Notes under the pieces: model-generated
The model's input: the letters and a program-made list of their open reading frames with translations, nothing else
The model's database searches: none
Told to the model about the DNA's origin: nothing
Shown here: piece by piece, positions 16,182-24,654 of the stretch
Layout: every line of letters begins with the position of its first letter
How positions within the stretch are numbered: position 1 is the stretch's first letter
Made by a program: the position numbers and the translations under genes
Origin: Sphingomonas oryzagri
Lineage (GTDB): Bacteria > Pseudomonadota > Alphaproteobacteria > Sphingomonadales > Sphingomonadaceae
DNA: 64,000 nucleotides
Assembly: GCF_029906645.1 (NCBI RefSeq)
Contig: NZ_JARYGZ010000001.1
Coordinates: 1,483,208 to 1,547,207, forward strand
Reading direction: 5' to 3'

Positions 16182-16517
16182 TCAGAAGGCGGCGCGGTCG
16201 AGCCCGGTTGCCGACGCGCACATCGTCTGGAACACCTTGCCGCTCGGCGGCTCGTCGAAGACGCAGCCGATCCGGCCCCTGTCGTTCCAGATCACCCGGC
16301 CGACCAGCCGGGGCCAGCCCGAAACCTCCAGCCGGAACGTTTCACCCGCATCGTAGCGGCCATCGACATGCAGGCGGAAACCGTGCCGCGAGAAGTTGAC
16401 GAGCGATGCGGCGATCGGCTCGCCCTCGTCCACGATCATCGCCGCCGGCAACCGGGCACTGAGCCGCGCCTCCTGAAACCGCACGGAGACATGCTCAAGA
16501 TAGGGGTCGTGCTGCAT
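16182..16517 (-). CDS. PilZ domain protein (c-di-GMP binding)
   Basis: This 111-residue protein is essentially a single PilZ domain. The binding signature is visible: R-x3-R in ARLSARLPA and the D/N-x-S-x2-G motif as NFSRHGFRL. Strands then include FRLEVSGWPRLVGRVIW and IGCVFDEP. It probably reads cyclic-di-GMP for motility, surface or envelope functions; the target is unknown. It converges on the rpoH terminator. Confidence 0.88.
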   Translation of the reverse strand: MQHDPYLEHVSVRFQEARLSARLPAAMIVDEGEPIAASLVNFSRHGFRLHVDGRYDAGETFRLEVSGWPRLVGRVIWNDRGRIGCVFDEPPSGKVFQTMCASATGLDRAAF

Positions 16518-16662
16518 CTCTCGCTCTTATGATTGGCAGTTGAACGCAACTCGCTCCGCGGGAGACTATGATCTGCATTGGTTTCGGACCCGTTACCTCG
16601 ATCGTCATGGCGCTGCAGGTTCCCGCTTGTCCGGAGACGCATCGGCCCGCTAGGTCCGCGAC

Positions 16663-17379
16663 ATGGACGAACTTGCCGAGCCTGCCCGCCCCCGCCGCTT
16701 CACCCCGCGCCGCATCGTGCGCTGGTGCGCCAGGGCGGTGATCTGGTTCGTCGTAATCTCGGTCGTCTGGGTCGGCATCTATCGCTTCGTGCCGCCGCCG
16801 GTGACGGTGACGATGCTCACCAACGCGCTGGACGGGCGCGGCATCACCAAGGACTGGATGCCGCTGTCGAAGATCGATCCGGACATGGCGCGCGCCGCGA
16901 TCGGTGCGGAGGATTCGCGCTTCTGCTCACACCACGGCTTCGACTTCACCGCGATCCAGAAGGCGATGGCGCATAACGAGGACAGCAAGCGGATCCGCGG
17001 TGGATCGACGATCAGCCAGCAGACCGCGAAGAACGTCTTTCTCTGGCAGGGCCGCTCCTACGTCCGCAAGGGGCTGGAGGCCTGGTTCACCGTGCTGATC
17101 GAGCTGCTCTGGGGCAAGCGCCGGATCATGGAAATGTACCTGAACGTCGCGGAGACGGGGATCGGCACCTACGGAGTCAATGCCGGTTCCGAGCGCTATT
17201 TTCACCATGACGCCAGCCACATGAGCCCGATCGAGGCGGCACGCATCGCGGCTGTGCTGCCGCTCCCCAAGAAACGCGGTGCGGTGGCGCCCAAGGGGTT
17301 CGTCGCGCGCTACGGCAACAGCATCGCACGGCGCATCGGCGCGGTGCGGGCGGGCGGCTACGACAGCTGCCTGCGGTAA
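16663..17379 (+). CDS. mtgA: Monofunctional biosynthetic peptidoglycan transglycosylase
   Basis: MtgA polymerises lipid II glycan strands. The 238-residue product has one N-terminal membrane helix (about 24-40) and a GT51 domain. Catalytic Glu83 is in AEDSRFCSHHGFD, and the motif RGGSTISQQTAKNVFLW and the second Glu region MEMYLNVAETGIGTYG are present. There is no transpeptidase domain. The upstream 145 nt separate it from the divergent PilZ gene, and nothing else is evident there. A REP-like repeat follows the stop. Confidence 0.95.
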   Translation: MDELAEPARPRRFTPRRIVRWCARAVIWFVVISVVWVGIYRFVPPPVTVTMLTNALDGRGITKDWMPLSKIDPDMARAAIGAEDSRFCSHHGFDFTAIQKAMAHNEDSKRIRGGSTISQQTAKNVFLWQGRSYVRKGLEAWFTVLIELLWGKRRIMEMYLNVAETGIGTYGVNAGSERYFHHDASHMSPIEAARIAAVLPLPKKRGAVAPKGFVARYGNSIARRIGAVRAGGYDSCLR

Positions 17380-17383
17380 TCCG

Positions 17384-17466
17384 TCGTCATCGCCAGCGAA
17401 GCGAAGCAATCCAGAGCCGCTAGCCTCGTGCACAGGGATTGCTTCGTCGCTGGCCTCGCAATGACG
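17384..17466. repeat. REP-like palindromic repeat (GTCATTGC...GCAATGAC family)
   Basis: GCGAAGCAATCC near 17401 pairs with GGATTGCTTCG near 17436, flanked by CGTCATCG and CAATGACG at the ends. It lies between the convergent mtgA and ybaB genes, where it could form a bidirectional hairpin. Related copies are at 51976, 55781 and 63671. Confidence 0.85.
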
Positions 17467-17476
17467 GGGGGGACGA

Positions 17477-17797
17477 TCAGAACGGCAGCTTGAAGCCCGG
17501 CGGAAGCGGCAGGCCCTGGGTCATCTTGCCCATCTCCTGCTGGCTGACCGCATCGGCCTTGGCGCGCGCGTCGTTGAAGGCGGCGGCAATCAGATCCTCC
17601 AGCATCTGCTTTTCGGAAGGCTGGAGCAGGCTCTCGTCGAGATCGACACCGATGATGCGGCCCTTGGCGGTCGCCTTCACCTTGACCAGACCGCCGCCGG
17701 CGAAGCCTTCCACCTCGACCTTGTCGAGCGTGTCCTGTGCCTTGCTGAGCTGGTCCTGCACATTCTGGGCGGCCTTCATCAGCTCTTCGATGTTCAT
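17477..17797 (-). CDS. ybaB: YbaB/EbfC family nucleoid-associated protein
   Basis: This is a small DNA-binding protein of 106 residues, of typical family length. It opens [20 protein letters not shown] and has the conserved core [20 protein letters not shown]. The C-terminal tail is [11 protein letters not shown]. The ATG at 17797 overlaps the dnaX stop (ATGA). The dnaX-ybaB pair is widely conserved in bacteria. Confidence 0.95.
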   Translation of the reverse strand: MNIEELMKAAQNVQDQLSKAQDTLDKVEVEGFAGGGLVKVKATAKGRIIGVDLDESLLQPSEKQMLEDLIAAAFNDARAKADAVSQQEMGKMTQGLPLPPGFKLPF

Positions 17798-19392
17798 GCG
17801 ATGCTCCGTTCGTCTTCGATGAGCTCGGCGCCCGGAAAGGCGGTGCGGATCGCCGCGACCACCGGGCTGTCGAGGATTTCCTGTTCGGCCGCCGCCTTGG
17901 CCGCCAATTCCTGCTCGCGCAAGGTCGGCTCGCCGGGCTGGTCCGCCAGCGCCACCTTCCACTCGATCGAAAAGACCTCACCCAAGGCCTTGGCGATATT
18001 GCCGTCTATCGGTCGCTTGGGGTGGATCGCCAGCTCCGGCGGCGCATAGCGGACGAGGCTGGCATAATCATGCAGCTGTTGCGCGAGATGCGCGTGGCGG
18101 CTGGCGACCCCCTCGATCAGCGCTGGGAAGTCTGCCGGCAGGCGCACCGCCGGCATCACTGGCGCTGCCATCACAGGCGCACCACCGCCCGCGACGGGCG
18201 CGGCGGCATCCAGCGCCGGCATCGGCTCGCCCGACTGCAGTTTTCGCAGCAGTTCGCCCGGATCGGGCAAAGTGCCGGCGTGGACGACGCGCAGCAGCGC
18301 CATCTCGGCCGCCTCCATCGGCATCGCCGTGGTCTCGACCTCGCTCAATCCCTTGAGCAGCAGCTGCCATAGTCGGTGCAGCGTCGCGTGGCCGAGCTTG
18401 CCGGCCCATTCCTCCAGCGCGGCGCGCTCCTCGACCGACTGGGCCGGATCGGGCGCGCCGCCGGCCTTGGCGCGGGTGACGCCATGCACCGCCTCCAGCA
18501 GCCCACGGAACAGCGCGGCCGGCTCTACGCCCAGCGCGTGCTGCTCGGCGAGTGCCGCCAGCACGGCCGGCGCATCGCCCGACAGCAGCAGCGCGAACAA
18601 CCGCCGCACCGCGCCGCGATCGGACAGGCCCAGCATCTCGCGCACCTGCACGGCGGTAACGCCGCCCGCATCGGTGCCGGCATGGGCGATCGCCTGATCG
18701 AGAATCGAGAGGCCGTCTCGGGCCGACCCTTCCGCCGCGCGCGCAATCAGCGCCAGGGCCTCGGGTTCGGCGGAAATCTGTTCCTCGTCCACGACATGCT
18801 GGAAATGCTTCGCCAGCAGCTCGGCCGGGATGCGCCGCAAATCGAAGCGCTGGCAGCGCGACAGCACCGTGATCGGCACCTTGTTCACTTCGGTCGTCGC
18901 GAGGAGAAATTTAACGTGCTCAGGTGGTTCTTCGAGCGTCTTCAGCAGCGCGTTAAACGCGTTCTTCGACAGCATGTGAACTTCGTCGATGATGTAGATC
19001 TTGAAGCGGGCCGAGAACGCGGCGAGACGAGCGGCCTCGATGATATTCCGCATATCGTCCACGCCGGTATGGCTCGCCGCATCCATTTCGATGACGTCGA
19101 TATGTCGGCCCTCGGCAATCGCCTGGCAGGGATCGCATATGCCACATGCCGAAATCGTCGGGCCACCTTGTCCGTCCGGCCCGACGCAGTTCAGCGACTT
19201 GGCGATCAATCGCGCGGTCGAGGTCTTTCCCACTCCGCGCACCCCGGTCATCAGGAACGCGTGCGCGATGCGGCCCCGCTTGATGGCGTTTTCGAGCGTC
19301 TGGACCATCGCGTCCTGCCCGATCAACTGATCGAAGGTCTGCGGACGATATTTGCGCGCCAGGACGCGATAAGGTGTGGGGGATTCGCTCAT
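17794..19392 (-). CDS. dnaX: DNA polymerase III gamma/tau subunit
   Basis: DnaX is the clamp-loader ATPase that also joins polymerase cores. The 532-residue product has Walker [20 protein letters not shown]. The four-cysteine zinc module ends ACGICDPCQ, and [20 protein letters not shown] is the Walker B and sensor region. Domain III runs to about residue 370, and the shorter Ala/Pro-rich tail (about 380-532) carries tau functions. I did not see a slippery site for programmed frameshifting. The SRP RNA gene lies directly upstream on the same strand. Confidence 0.96.
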   Translation of the reverse strand: MSESPTPYRVLARKYRPQTFDQLIGQDAMVQTLENAIKRGRIAHAFLMTGVRGVGKTSTARLIAKSLNCVGPDGQGGPTISACGICDPCQAIAEGRHIDVIEMDAASHTGVDDMRNIIEAARLAAFSARFKIYIIDEVHMLSKNAFNALLKTLEEPPEHVKFLLATTEVNKVPITVLSRCQRFDLRRIPAELLAKHFQHVVDEEQISAEPEALALIARAAEGSARDGLSILDQAIAHAGTDAGGVTAVQVREMLGLSDRGAVRRLFALLLSGDAPAVLAALAEQHALGVEPAALFRGLLEAVHGVTRAKAGGAPDPAQSVEERAALEEWAGKLGHATLHRLWQLLLKGLSEVETTAMPMEAAEMALLRVVHAGTLPDPGELLRKLQSGEPMPALDAAAPVAGGGAPVMAAPVMPAVRLPADFPALIEGVASRHAHLAQQLHDYASLVRYAPPELAIHPKRPIDGNIAKALGEVFSIEWKVALADQPGEPTLREQELAAKAAAEQEILDSPVVAAIRTAFPGAELIEDERSIA

Positions 19393-19423
19393 CGGAGCAT
19401 GTCTAGCCGGAAAGGGCAGAAGG

Positions 19424-19516
19424 TGGGAGCCGGAACGACCCGGCGAGAAATCGTTGTGGCTGCTTCCTTCCGGACCTGACCAAGTTGGCGACGACGACGT
19501 CCGCCCGACTCCCGGC
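19424..19516 (-). ncRNA. ffs: Signal recognition particle RNA (4.5S type)
   Basis: On the minus strand the apical domain GGTCAGGTCCGGAAGGAAGC (within 19458-19481) is the diagnostic Ffh-binding hairpin. The flanks GCCGGGAGTCGGG (5') and GGTCGTTCCGGCTCCC (3') can pair to close a roughly 93-nt RNA, the size of the small bacterial SRP RNA. The ends are approximate. It sits 32 nt upstream of the dnaX start on the same strand, an arrangement common in proteobacteria. Confidence 0.93.
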
Positions 19517-19580
19517 GCGGGAGATAGGGGACGGCGCCCGCGCTGGCAAGGGCCTGGACCATCGGCTAGTCTCGAGGCCG

Positions 19581-19976
19581 ATGACCTGCCGCACCGCCTC
19601 CTGCTCCTGTGGAGCGCTCACCGCCACCTGCGAGGGTGAGCCGGTGCGCGTGTCGGTCTGCCATTGCCTCGATTGCCAGAAAAGATCGGGCAGCGCCTTT
19701 GCCGTGCAGGCCCGTTTTCCGCAGGAGCGGGTGGAGATTGCCGGCGAATGGCGCGAGTGGGTGCGGATCGGCGACGAGGGTAGCCACGCCCGCTTCCGCT
19801 TCTGCCCGACCTGCAGTTCGATCGTCTTCTATGAGGTCGACGAAATTCCGGGCTTCGTCATCGTGCCCGTCGGCGGGTTCGCCGATCCGTCCTTTCCGCC
19901 GCCGCACGTGACCGTCTACGAAGGGCGCCAGCATCCCTGGCTCTCGATACCCGGCGAGCATATCGAGCGATACTGA
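19581..19976 (+). CDS. GFA (glutathione-dependent formaldehyde-activating) family protein
   Basis: This 131-residue zinc-binding CENP-V/GFA domain protein has the cysteine pattern TASCSCGAL, then CHCLDCQKRSGSAF, then FRFCPTCSS. The family includes Gfa, but most members have no proven role, and this one lies away from any formaldehyde gene. A conserved DEIPGFVIVPVGGFADP segment completes the fold. The ATG at 19581 is used; an earlier frame start would overlap SRP RNA. Confidence 0.88.
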   Translation: MTCRTASCSCGALTATCEGEPVRVSVCHCLDCQKRSGSAFAVQARFPQERVEIAGEWREWVRIGDEGSHARFRFCPTCSSIVFYEVDEIPGFVIVPVGGFADPSFPPPHVTVYEGRQHPWLSIPGEHIERY

Positions 19977-19979
19977 CGC

Positions 19980-20315
19980 TCAGCGCCCCGTCATGTCGTG
20001 CGCGGCGCCGGGCATGCGGACAGTCAGCTCCGCCAGTTCCTCTGTAAGATGAATCTGGCAGGCCAGCCGCGACGTGCGCGAGACATGTGCGGCCAGATCG
20101 AGCAGATCCTCCTCCATCTCGGAAGCCGCGGGCAGCGACGCGAAATCGGCGGGATCGACGATGACGTGGCAGGTGGAACAGGCCATCTGCCCCTCGCACG
20201 TGCCTTCCAGCGGCTGACCGGCGGCCTGCGCGACGTCGAGCAGGCGCTCTCCGGCAGGCGCATCGACCTCGGCGGAAAGCGCGCCGCGCGGATCGAGGAA
20301 GCGGATGCGGGTCAT
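19980..20315 (-). CDS. Adrenodoxin-type [2Fe-2S] ferredoxin
   Basis: This 111-residue ferredoxin has the four cluster ligands in CEGQMACSTCHV and, later, LACQIHL (C-x5-C-x2-C...C). This is the Isc/adrenodoxin-type pattern. Its ATG overlaps the stop of the upstream cysteine desulfurase gene, which points to a role in Fe-S cluster assembly or thiolation, giving electrons to the desulfurase system. Confidence 0.92.
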   Translation of the reverse strand: MTRIRFLDPRGALSAEVDAPAGERLLDVAQAAGQPLEGTCEGQMACSTCHVIVDPADFASLPAASEMEEDLLDLAAHVSRTSRLACQIHLTEELAELTVRMPGAAHDMTGR

Positions 20316-21418
20316 GCGAAGGCCCGCTGGCGATCGGCGGCCTCGCGGATCAGCGCCATGGCGGTGTCGACCTCCTGTTCCGTGGTATAGCGGCCGAAGC
20401 CCAGGCGGATGCTGGAGCGGGCCTGCGCCGCCGCAAGCCCGATCGCCTCCAGCACATGGCTCGGCCGCCCCGATCCGCTGGCGCAGGCGGAGCCGGCCGA
20501 GAAGGCGACGTCGCGCACGTCCGCCATCAGGCGCGAGACGTCCAGGCCGTCGCGGCGGACGTTGAGATTGCCGTGCCAGCGCCGGCTGGCGGCGCCGTTG
20601 AGCGTCCACTCGGATCCAAGCGCGCGCGCCCGGCGGAAGAGCATATCGACGTGCTCGGCGTCCGCCCCGATCCGCTCGAACGCCAGCTTCGCCGCCGCGC
20701 CGAAACCCGCGCACAAGGCCGGCGCGAGCGTGCCGGAGCGCAACCCGCCCTCCTGCCCGCCACCGTGCATCAGCGGTGCAGGCTCCACACCATCGCGCAG
20801 CCAGAGCGCGCCGATGCCTTTGGGTCCGTGGATCTTGTGCGCCGAGACAGCGATCAGATCGCAGGCATCGACCGGCAGATCGATCCGGCCGAAACCCTGC
20901 ACGGCGTCGCAGATCATGACCGCACCCGCCGCCTTCGCGAGTGCACCTAGCTCCGCGATCGGCTGGATCGTGCCGATCTCGTTGTTGACCAGCATCGCGG
21001 CGACCAGCGCCGTATCGTCATCGATCGCCGCGCGCGCTGCATCGAGATCGACGAAGCCGTGGCGATCGACCGGCAGCACGATGACGTTATGCCCTCGTCC
21101 GCCAAGCCATGCGACCGTATCGAGCACGGCGGCATGTTCGATCGCGGTCGTGACGATGCGGCGGCGCGGGCTGTTTTCCGCAATCCCCTTGATCGCCCAG
21201 TTGAGCGCCTCGGTGGCGCCGCCGGTGAACAGCAGACGCCCGCCCGGCCCGAACGGCGCCGCGATCCGGTCCCGCGCAACCTCGACCGCTGCCTTCGCCG
21301 CGCGACCCATGCGATGCGGCGAATGGGGATTACCGAACTCCTCCTCCAGCAGCGGGCGCATCGCGGCCAGCGCCTCGGGGGCGAGCGGCGTGGTCGCCTG
21401 ATAGTCGAGATAGATCAT
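20312..21418 (-). CDS. Cysteine desulfurase (IscS/NifS-like), copy 2
   Basis: This PLP enzyme converts cysteine to alanine and enzyme-bound persulfide. The 368-residue product starts MIYLDYQATTPLAPEALAAM. Lys in VSAHKIHGPKGIG binds PLP and Cys in SAGSACASGSGRPSHVL is the catalytic loop. The ATG at 21418 overlaps the stop of the first desulfurase gene, so both plus the ferredoxin form one operon. It is group I by sequence features and clearly diverged from copy 1. Confidence 0.94.
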   Translation of the reverse strand: MIYLDYQATTPLAPEALAAMRPLLEEEFGNPHSPHRMGRAAKAAVEVARDRIAAPFGPGGRLLFTGGATEALNWAIKGIAENSPRRRIVTTAIEHAAVLDTVAWLGGRGHNVIVLPVDRHGFVDLDAARAAIDDDTALVAAMLVNNEIGTIQPIAELGALAKAAGAVMICDAVQGFGRIDLPVDACDLIAVSAHKIHGPKGIGALWLRDGVEPAPLMHGGGQEGGLRSGTLAPALCAGFGAAAKLAFERIGADAEHVDMLFRRARALGSEWTLNGAASRRWHGNLNVRRDGLDVSRLMADVRDVAFSAGSACASGSGRPSHVLEAIGLAAAQARSSIRLGFGRYTTEQEVDTAMALIREAADRQRAFA

Positions 21419-22488
21419 GCCGCGCGCGCTTTCGCATCGCTGGCGATCGCGCGCCATTGCTCGGCGAAGCGCCAGACGTCCTCGCGCCGGGTGGTGCGGC
21501 CGAAGCTCACCCGGATCACCTCGCCCGCCGCCTTCGCGTCCAGCCCCATCGCGGCCAGCACATGGCTGGGCCTGAGGCTGCCCGACGAGCAGGCGCTGCC
21601 CGCCGACACCGCGAAACCGGCGCTGTCGAAACGGATCAGTTGCGCCGCCGCCGACATTCCCGACATCCGGTAGGAGGCGATCGTAGCGAGACGCGGGGCA
21701 TCGCGGGCGATCACCTCGCCGCCCGCATCCTCGATCGCCGAGTCGAGATGCGCACGCAGATCGGCGATACGCTCGATCCAGCCCGCGCCTTCCTCCAGCG
21801 CCGCCGCCATGCCGGCAATGGATGGGAAGTCCTCGGTGCCGCCGCGATAGCCCTGTTCCTGCCCACCCGAAGGCTCCAGAGTGGCGAGATCCTTCACCAG
21901 CAGCGCGCCGATGCCCGGCGGCCCGCCGAATTTGTGTGCCGACAGAGCGAGGAAGTCAGCATCCGGCAGCTCTATCTTGCCCACCGCCTGCGTCGCGTCG
22001 CAGAGCCAGAGGCCACCTCCGCCGCGTACAGCCTCACCGATCGCGTCGAGCGGCTGGATCACGCCGGTCTCGCTGTTCACCGCCTGCACTGCGACCAATG
22101 GCCGCTCGCCCGCCTGCTCGATCGCGAGCGCAAGGCCGACCTCCGTCGCCCGGCCATCGGCGCCGACAGGCAGCGGCACGGCATCCGCGCCATGCCGCAG
22201 TACCGCGTCATGCTCCACCGTCGAGACGATGCGACGCCCCGCCTTCGCCCGCGCCATCACCATCGCGATCGCCTCGCTCGCGCCGCTGGTGAACAGGATC
22301 GCGCCGCGCCAGCCCAGCGCCTCGGCGATCCGCATCCGCGCCGCCTCCAGCGCGGCGCGCGCGGCGCGGCCTTCGGCGTGGGGCGAGGACGGGTTGGCCC
22401 AGACCTCGTATGCCTCCAGCATCGCGGCCCGCGCAGACGGCCTCAGCGGCGTGGTCGCGGCATGGTCGAGATAGACGCGGGAGGGCAT
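21415..22488 (-). CDS. Cysteine desulfurase (NifS-like), copy 1
   Basis: This 357-residue paralogue of the next gene starts MPSRVYLDHAATTPLRPSAR. The PLP Lys is in LSAHKFGGPPGIGALLV and the catalytic Cys is in SAGSACSSGSLRPSHVL. Motif differences from copy 2 (for example the GYRGGTEDFPSIAG loop) suggest an old duplication rather than a recent one. It is the first gene of the desulfurase-desulfurase-ferredoxin operon. A split of duty between Fe-S assembly and tRNA thiolation is possible. Confidence 0.93.
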   Translation of the reverse strand: MPSRVYLDHAATTPLRPSARAAMLEAYEVWANPSSPHAEGRAARAALEAARMRIAEALGWRGAILFTSGASEAIAMVMARAKAGRRIVSTVEHDAVLRHGADAVPLPVGADGRATEVGLALAIEQAGERPLVAVQAVNSETGVIQPLDAIGEAVRGGGGLWLCDATQAVGKIELPDADFLALSAHKFGGPPGIGALLVKDLATLEPSGGQEQGYRGGTEDFPSIAGMAAALEEGAGWIERIADLRAHLDSAIEDAGGEVIARDAPRLATIASYRMSGMSAAAQLIRFDSAGFAVSAGSACSSGSLRPSHVLAAMGLDAKAAGEVIRVSFGRTTRREDVWRFAEQWRAIASDAKARAA

Positions 22489-22592
22489 GATACGGGCGTG
22501 TTTCCAGATTCGTTGCGCGAAACGGGTGCCTTTCTATATAGGACGCCGTTCGCGCGGCCAGTGCCGCACCCCTCTGTTTCTGTCAGGTGCCT

Positions 22593-23231
22593 GTGCCCGA
22601 AGTCATTTTCCCCGGCCCCGAGGGCCGTCTCGAAGGCCGTTTCACCCCCGGTCCGCGCCCCCGCGCACCCGTCGCGCTGATCCTCCACCCGCACCCGCAG
22701 GCGGGCGGCACGATGAACAACGCCATCGTGCAGGCCCTTTTCAAGACCTTCGTGCGGCGCGGTTTCGCGACCTTGCGCTTCAATTTCCGGGGCGTCGGCA
22801 AGTCGCAGGGCGTGTTCGACAACGGCATCGGCGAACTGTCCGACGCGGCCTCCGCGCTCGACTGGGTGCAGTCGATCCATCCCGAGGCCTCACAGACCTG
22901 GATCGCCGGCTACAGCTTCGGCGCGTGGATCGGCATGCAGCTGCTGATGCGCCGCCCGGAAGCGCGCGGCTTCATCTCGATCGCGCCGCCAGCCAGCATG
23001 TACGATTTCAGCTTCCTGGCGCCCTGCCCCTCCTCCGGCATCCTGATCCAGGGCGACGCCGACGAGGTGGCGACCCCGGCTGCCACCCAGAAGCTGGTCG
23101 ACAAGCTGCGCACCCAGCGCCACATCACCATCCACCACGACGTCATCCCCAACGCGAACCACTTCTTCGCCGACGAGATGACCGAGATGATGAAGTCCGT
23201 GGACGATTATCTGGACATGCGACTGAAGTAG
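22593..23231 (+). CDS. Alpha/beta hydrolase family protein
   Basis: This 212-residue serine hydrolase-like protein has the pattern ALILHPHPQAGGTMNN (oxyanion region), the nucleophile elbow IAGYSFGAWIG with Ser, and late Asp and His (IQGDADEVATP, NANHFFAD). The start is GTG at 22593 (VPEVIFPGPEGRLEG); a GTG 6 nt upstream is an alternative. It is divergent from the desulfurase operon. The substrate is unknown. Confidence 0.88.
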   Translation: MPEVIFPGPEGRLEGRFTPGPRPRAPVALILHPHPQAGGTMNNAIVQALFKTFVRRGFATLRFNFRGVGKSQGVFDNGIGELSDAASALDWVQSIHPEASQTWIAGYSFGAWIGMQLLMRRPEARGFISIAPPASMYDFSFLAPCPSSGILIQGDADEVATPAATQKLVDKLRTQRHITIHHDVIPNANHFFADEMTEMMKSVDDYLDMRLK

Positions 23232-23252
23232 GCTCCAAGCGCGGAAGGCATA

Positions 23253-23336
23253 CCCGTTCGTCCAGAGCGAAGTCGAAGGACGTGCTGCAAGCGTTGCGCT
23301 TGGGGCACGCACTTCGACAGGCTCAGTGCGAACGGA
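23253..23336. repeat. Palindromic repeat, intergenic copy
   Basis: CCGTTCGTCCAGAGCGAAGT opens the element and CAGGCTCAGTGCGAACGG closes it, with AGTCGAAGGACGTGCTGCAA and GCACGCACTTCGACAGG as inner arms. It is the same family as the copy inside the JAMM gene (13988-14070). Here it sits between convergent genes. Confidence 0.9.
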
Positions 23337-23345
23337 TTTTGCTGT

Positions 23346-23543
23346 TTAGTGGCCGGTCACCGGCATCGGCCAAGCCCAGATCAGCACGTTGATCACCAGC
23401 ACAGCCGCGACGCCGAGCATCAGCCCGCCGCGCCTGCGATCCCGACCCGTCGCGATCAGGCGGATGCCGAAACCACCCAGCACGAAGGCCGCCACCATGG
23501 CGAGGCTGAGCGCGAAGGTGGCGAAGCCGCTCCCCAGGATCAT
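23346..23543 (-). CDS. Small two-helix membrane protein
   Basis: This 65-residue hypothetical protein has two transmembrane segments (FATFALSLAMVAAFVLGGFG and LGVAAVLVINVLIWAWP) separated by a short Arg-rich loop. Its ATG overlaps the stop of the threonine dehydratase gene (ATGA), so it is translationally coupled to it. I do not recognise a named family. A membrane role next to amino acid catabolism is all that can be said. Confidence 0.75.
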   Translation of the reverse strand: MILGSGFATFALSLAMVAAFVLGGFGIRLIATGRDRRRGGLMLGVAAVLVINVLIWAWPMPVTGH

Positions 23544-24613
23544 GCCGTCAGCGCCTGAAATTTCGCCGGATCGACATTGCCGCCGGAAACCAGCAGCACC
23601 GTGCCGTCGAGCGGCACCTTGCCCGCCAGCGCCGCCGCCAGCGCGACCGAACCGCCCGGTTCCGCCACGATCTTGAGCCGCTCGAAGGCGAAACGCATCG
23701 CGTCCGCCACCTCCGCCTCGCTCACCGATACACCGGTCGCGCCGCGCGCCTTCAGGACGCCGAAGGTCAACTCCGCAACCCGCAACGTCTGGAGCGCATC
23801 GCAGGCCGTCGCGGGCGGGTGAGGCTGGACGGGCACAATCTCTCCGCGCCGCAACGACTCGCCCATGTCGTCCCAGCCGTCCGGCTCTGCCACCACGATT
23901 TCGGCATCCGGCGCGCCGAGCGAGATGCCGGAGGACAGGCCGCCGCCCCCGCAGCACACCACGATCCGCTGCACGTCATGGCCTGTGGCCTCGCGATACT
24001 GCTCGACGATCTCCAGCCCGGCCGTGCCCTGACCCTCGACGATCCATGGATCGTCGAAGCTCGGCACCAGCACCGCCCCCCGATCCGCAGCGATCCGTGC
24101 AGCGATCTCTTCGCGACACTCGGTCAGGCGGTCGTAGAAGACGATTTCCGCCCCGCTCGCCCGCGTACCGGCCACCTTGGCGGCCGGAGCGTCGGACGGC
24201 ATCACGATCAGGGCCGGCATCCCCAGCCTGCTTGCCGCCCATGCCACGCCCTGCGCATGATTCCCGGACGAGAAGGCGACGACTCCGGCCCGCTTTTCCG
24301 TTTCGTTCAAGGACGATAACCGCCACCACGCGCCCCGCAATTTGAAGCTGCCGGTGCGCTGGAGGCATTCGGCCTTGATATAGACCGGTTCGCCCCGAAC
24401 CTCGGTTGCAATCAGGGGTGTTCGGACCCCTATTCCCTCCAGGGCAAGGGCTGCGGCCCGGACACCCTCGAGAGTCGGTTGGCGGTTCGTTAATTCGCGC
24501 TGTGAGTCGGCGGCAAAAATGGCTGTTCTCCGCGGGTTTCCATGGGTCTTTACATGGGGGTTCGGCGTCCGTATATCGCCCCCCTCGCTGCCCCATGGGA
24601 CTTCCAACCGCAA
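23540..24613 (-). CDS. Threonine/serine dehydratase family PLP enzyme (start uncertain)
   Basis: This type II PLP enzyme deaminates threonine or serine. The Lys is in RTGSFKLRGAWWRL, SSGNHAQG is the substrate loop, and the Gly-rich phosphate loop is VVCCGGGGLSSG. The end LLVSGGNVDPAKF is catabolic type with no ACT domain. Family similarity begins near 24484, but the only in-frame start upstream is a TTG at 24613. The 130 nt between look like the structured leader of the divergent decarboxylase gene. An unusual start codon near the homology start is likely. Confidence 0.82.
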   Translation of the reverse strand: MRLEVPWGSEGGDIRTPNPHVKTHGNPRRTAIFAADSQRELTNRQPTLEGVRAAALALEGIGVRTPLIATEVRGEPVYIKAECLQRTGSFKLRGAWWRLSSLNETEKRAGVVAFSSGNHAQGVAWAASRLGMPALIVMPSDAPAAKVAGTRASGAEIVFYDRLTECREEIAARIAADRGAVLVPSFDDPWIVEGQGTAGLEIVEQYREATGHDVQRIVVCCGGGGLSSGISLGAPDAEIVVAEPDGWDDMGESLRRGEIVPVQPHPPATACDALQTLRVAELTFGVLKARGATGVSVSEAEVADAMRFAFERLKIVAEPGGSVALAAALAGKVPLDGTVLLVSGGNVDPAKFQALTA

Positions 24614-24650
24614 GGCAGCTTTTAACCGTAACTGCTCGTTGGAGGTCCCT
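24535..24650 (+). promoter_or_regulatory. Structured leader of ornithine decarboxylase (speF-like candidate)
   Basis: GGGACTTCCAAC (24597-24608) pairs with GTTGGAGGTCCC (24638-24649) over 12 bp with one G-U pair, which hides the GGAGG ribosome binding site at 24641. Upstream, CATGGGG (24553-24559) can pair with CCCCATG (24591-24597), or CCATGGG (24540-24546) with CCCATGG (24592-24598); the two alternatives exclude each other. Alphaproteobacterial ornithine decarboxylase genes are known to carry the speF leader motif (Rfam). I could not test the match. Confidence 0.6.
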
Positions 24651-24654
24651 TGAA

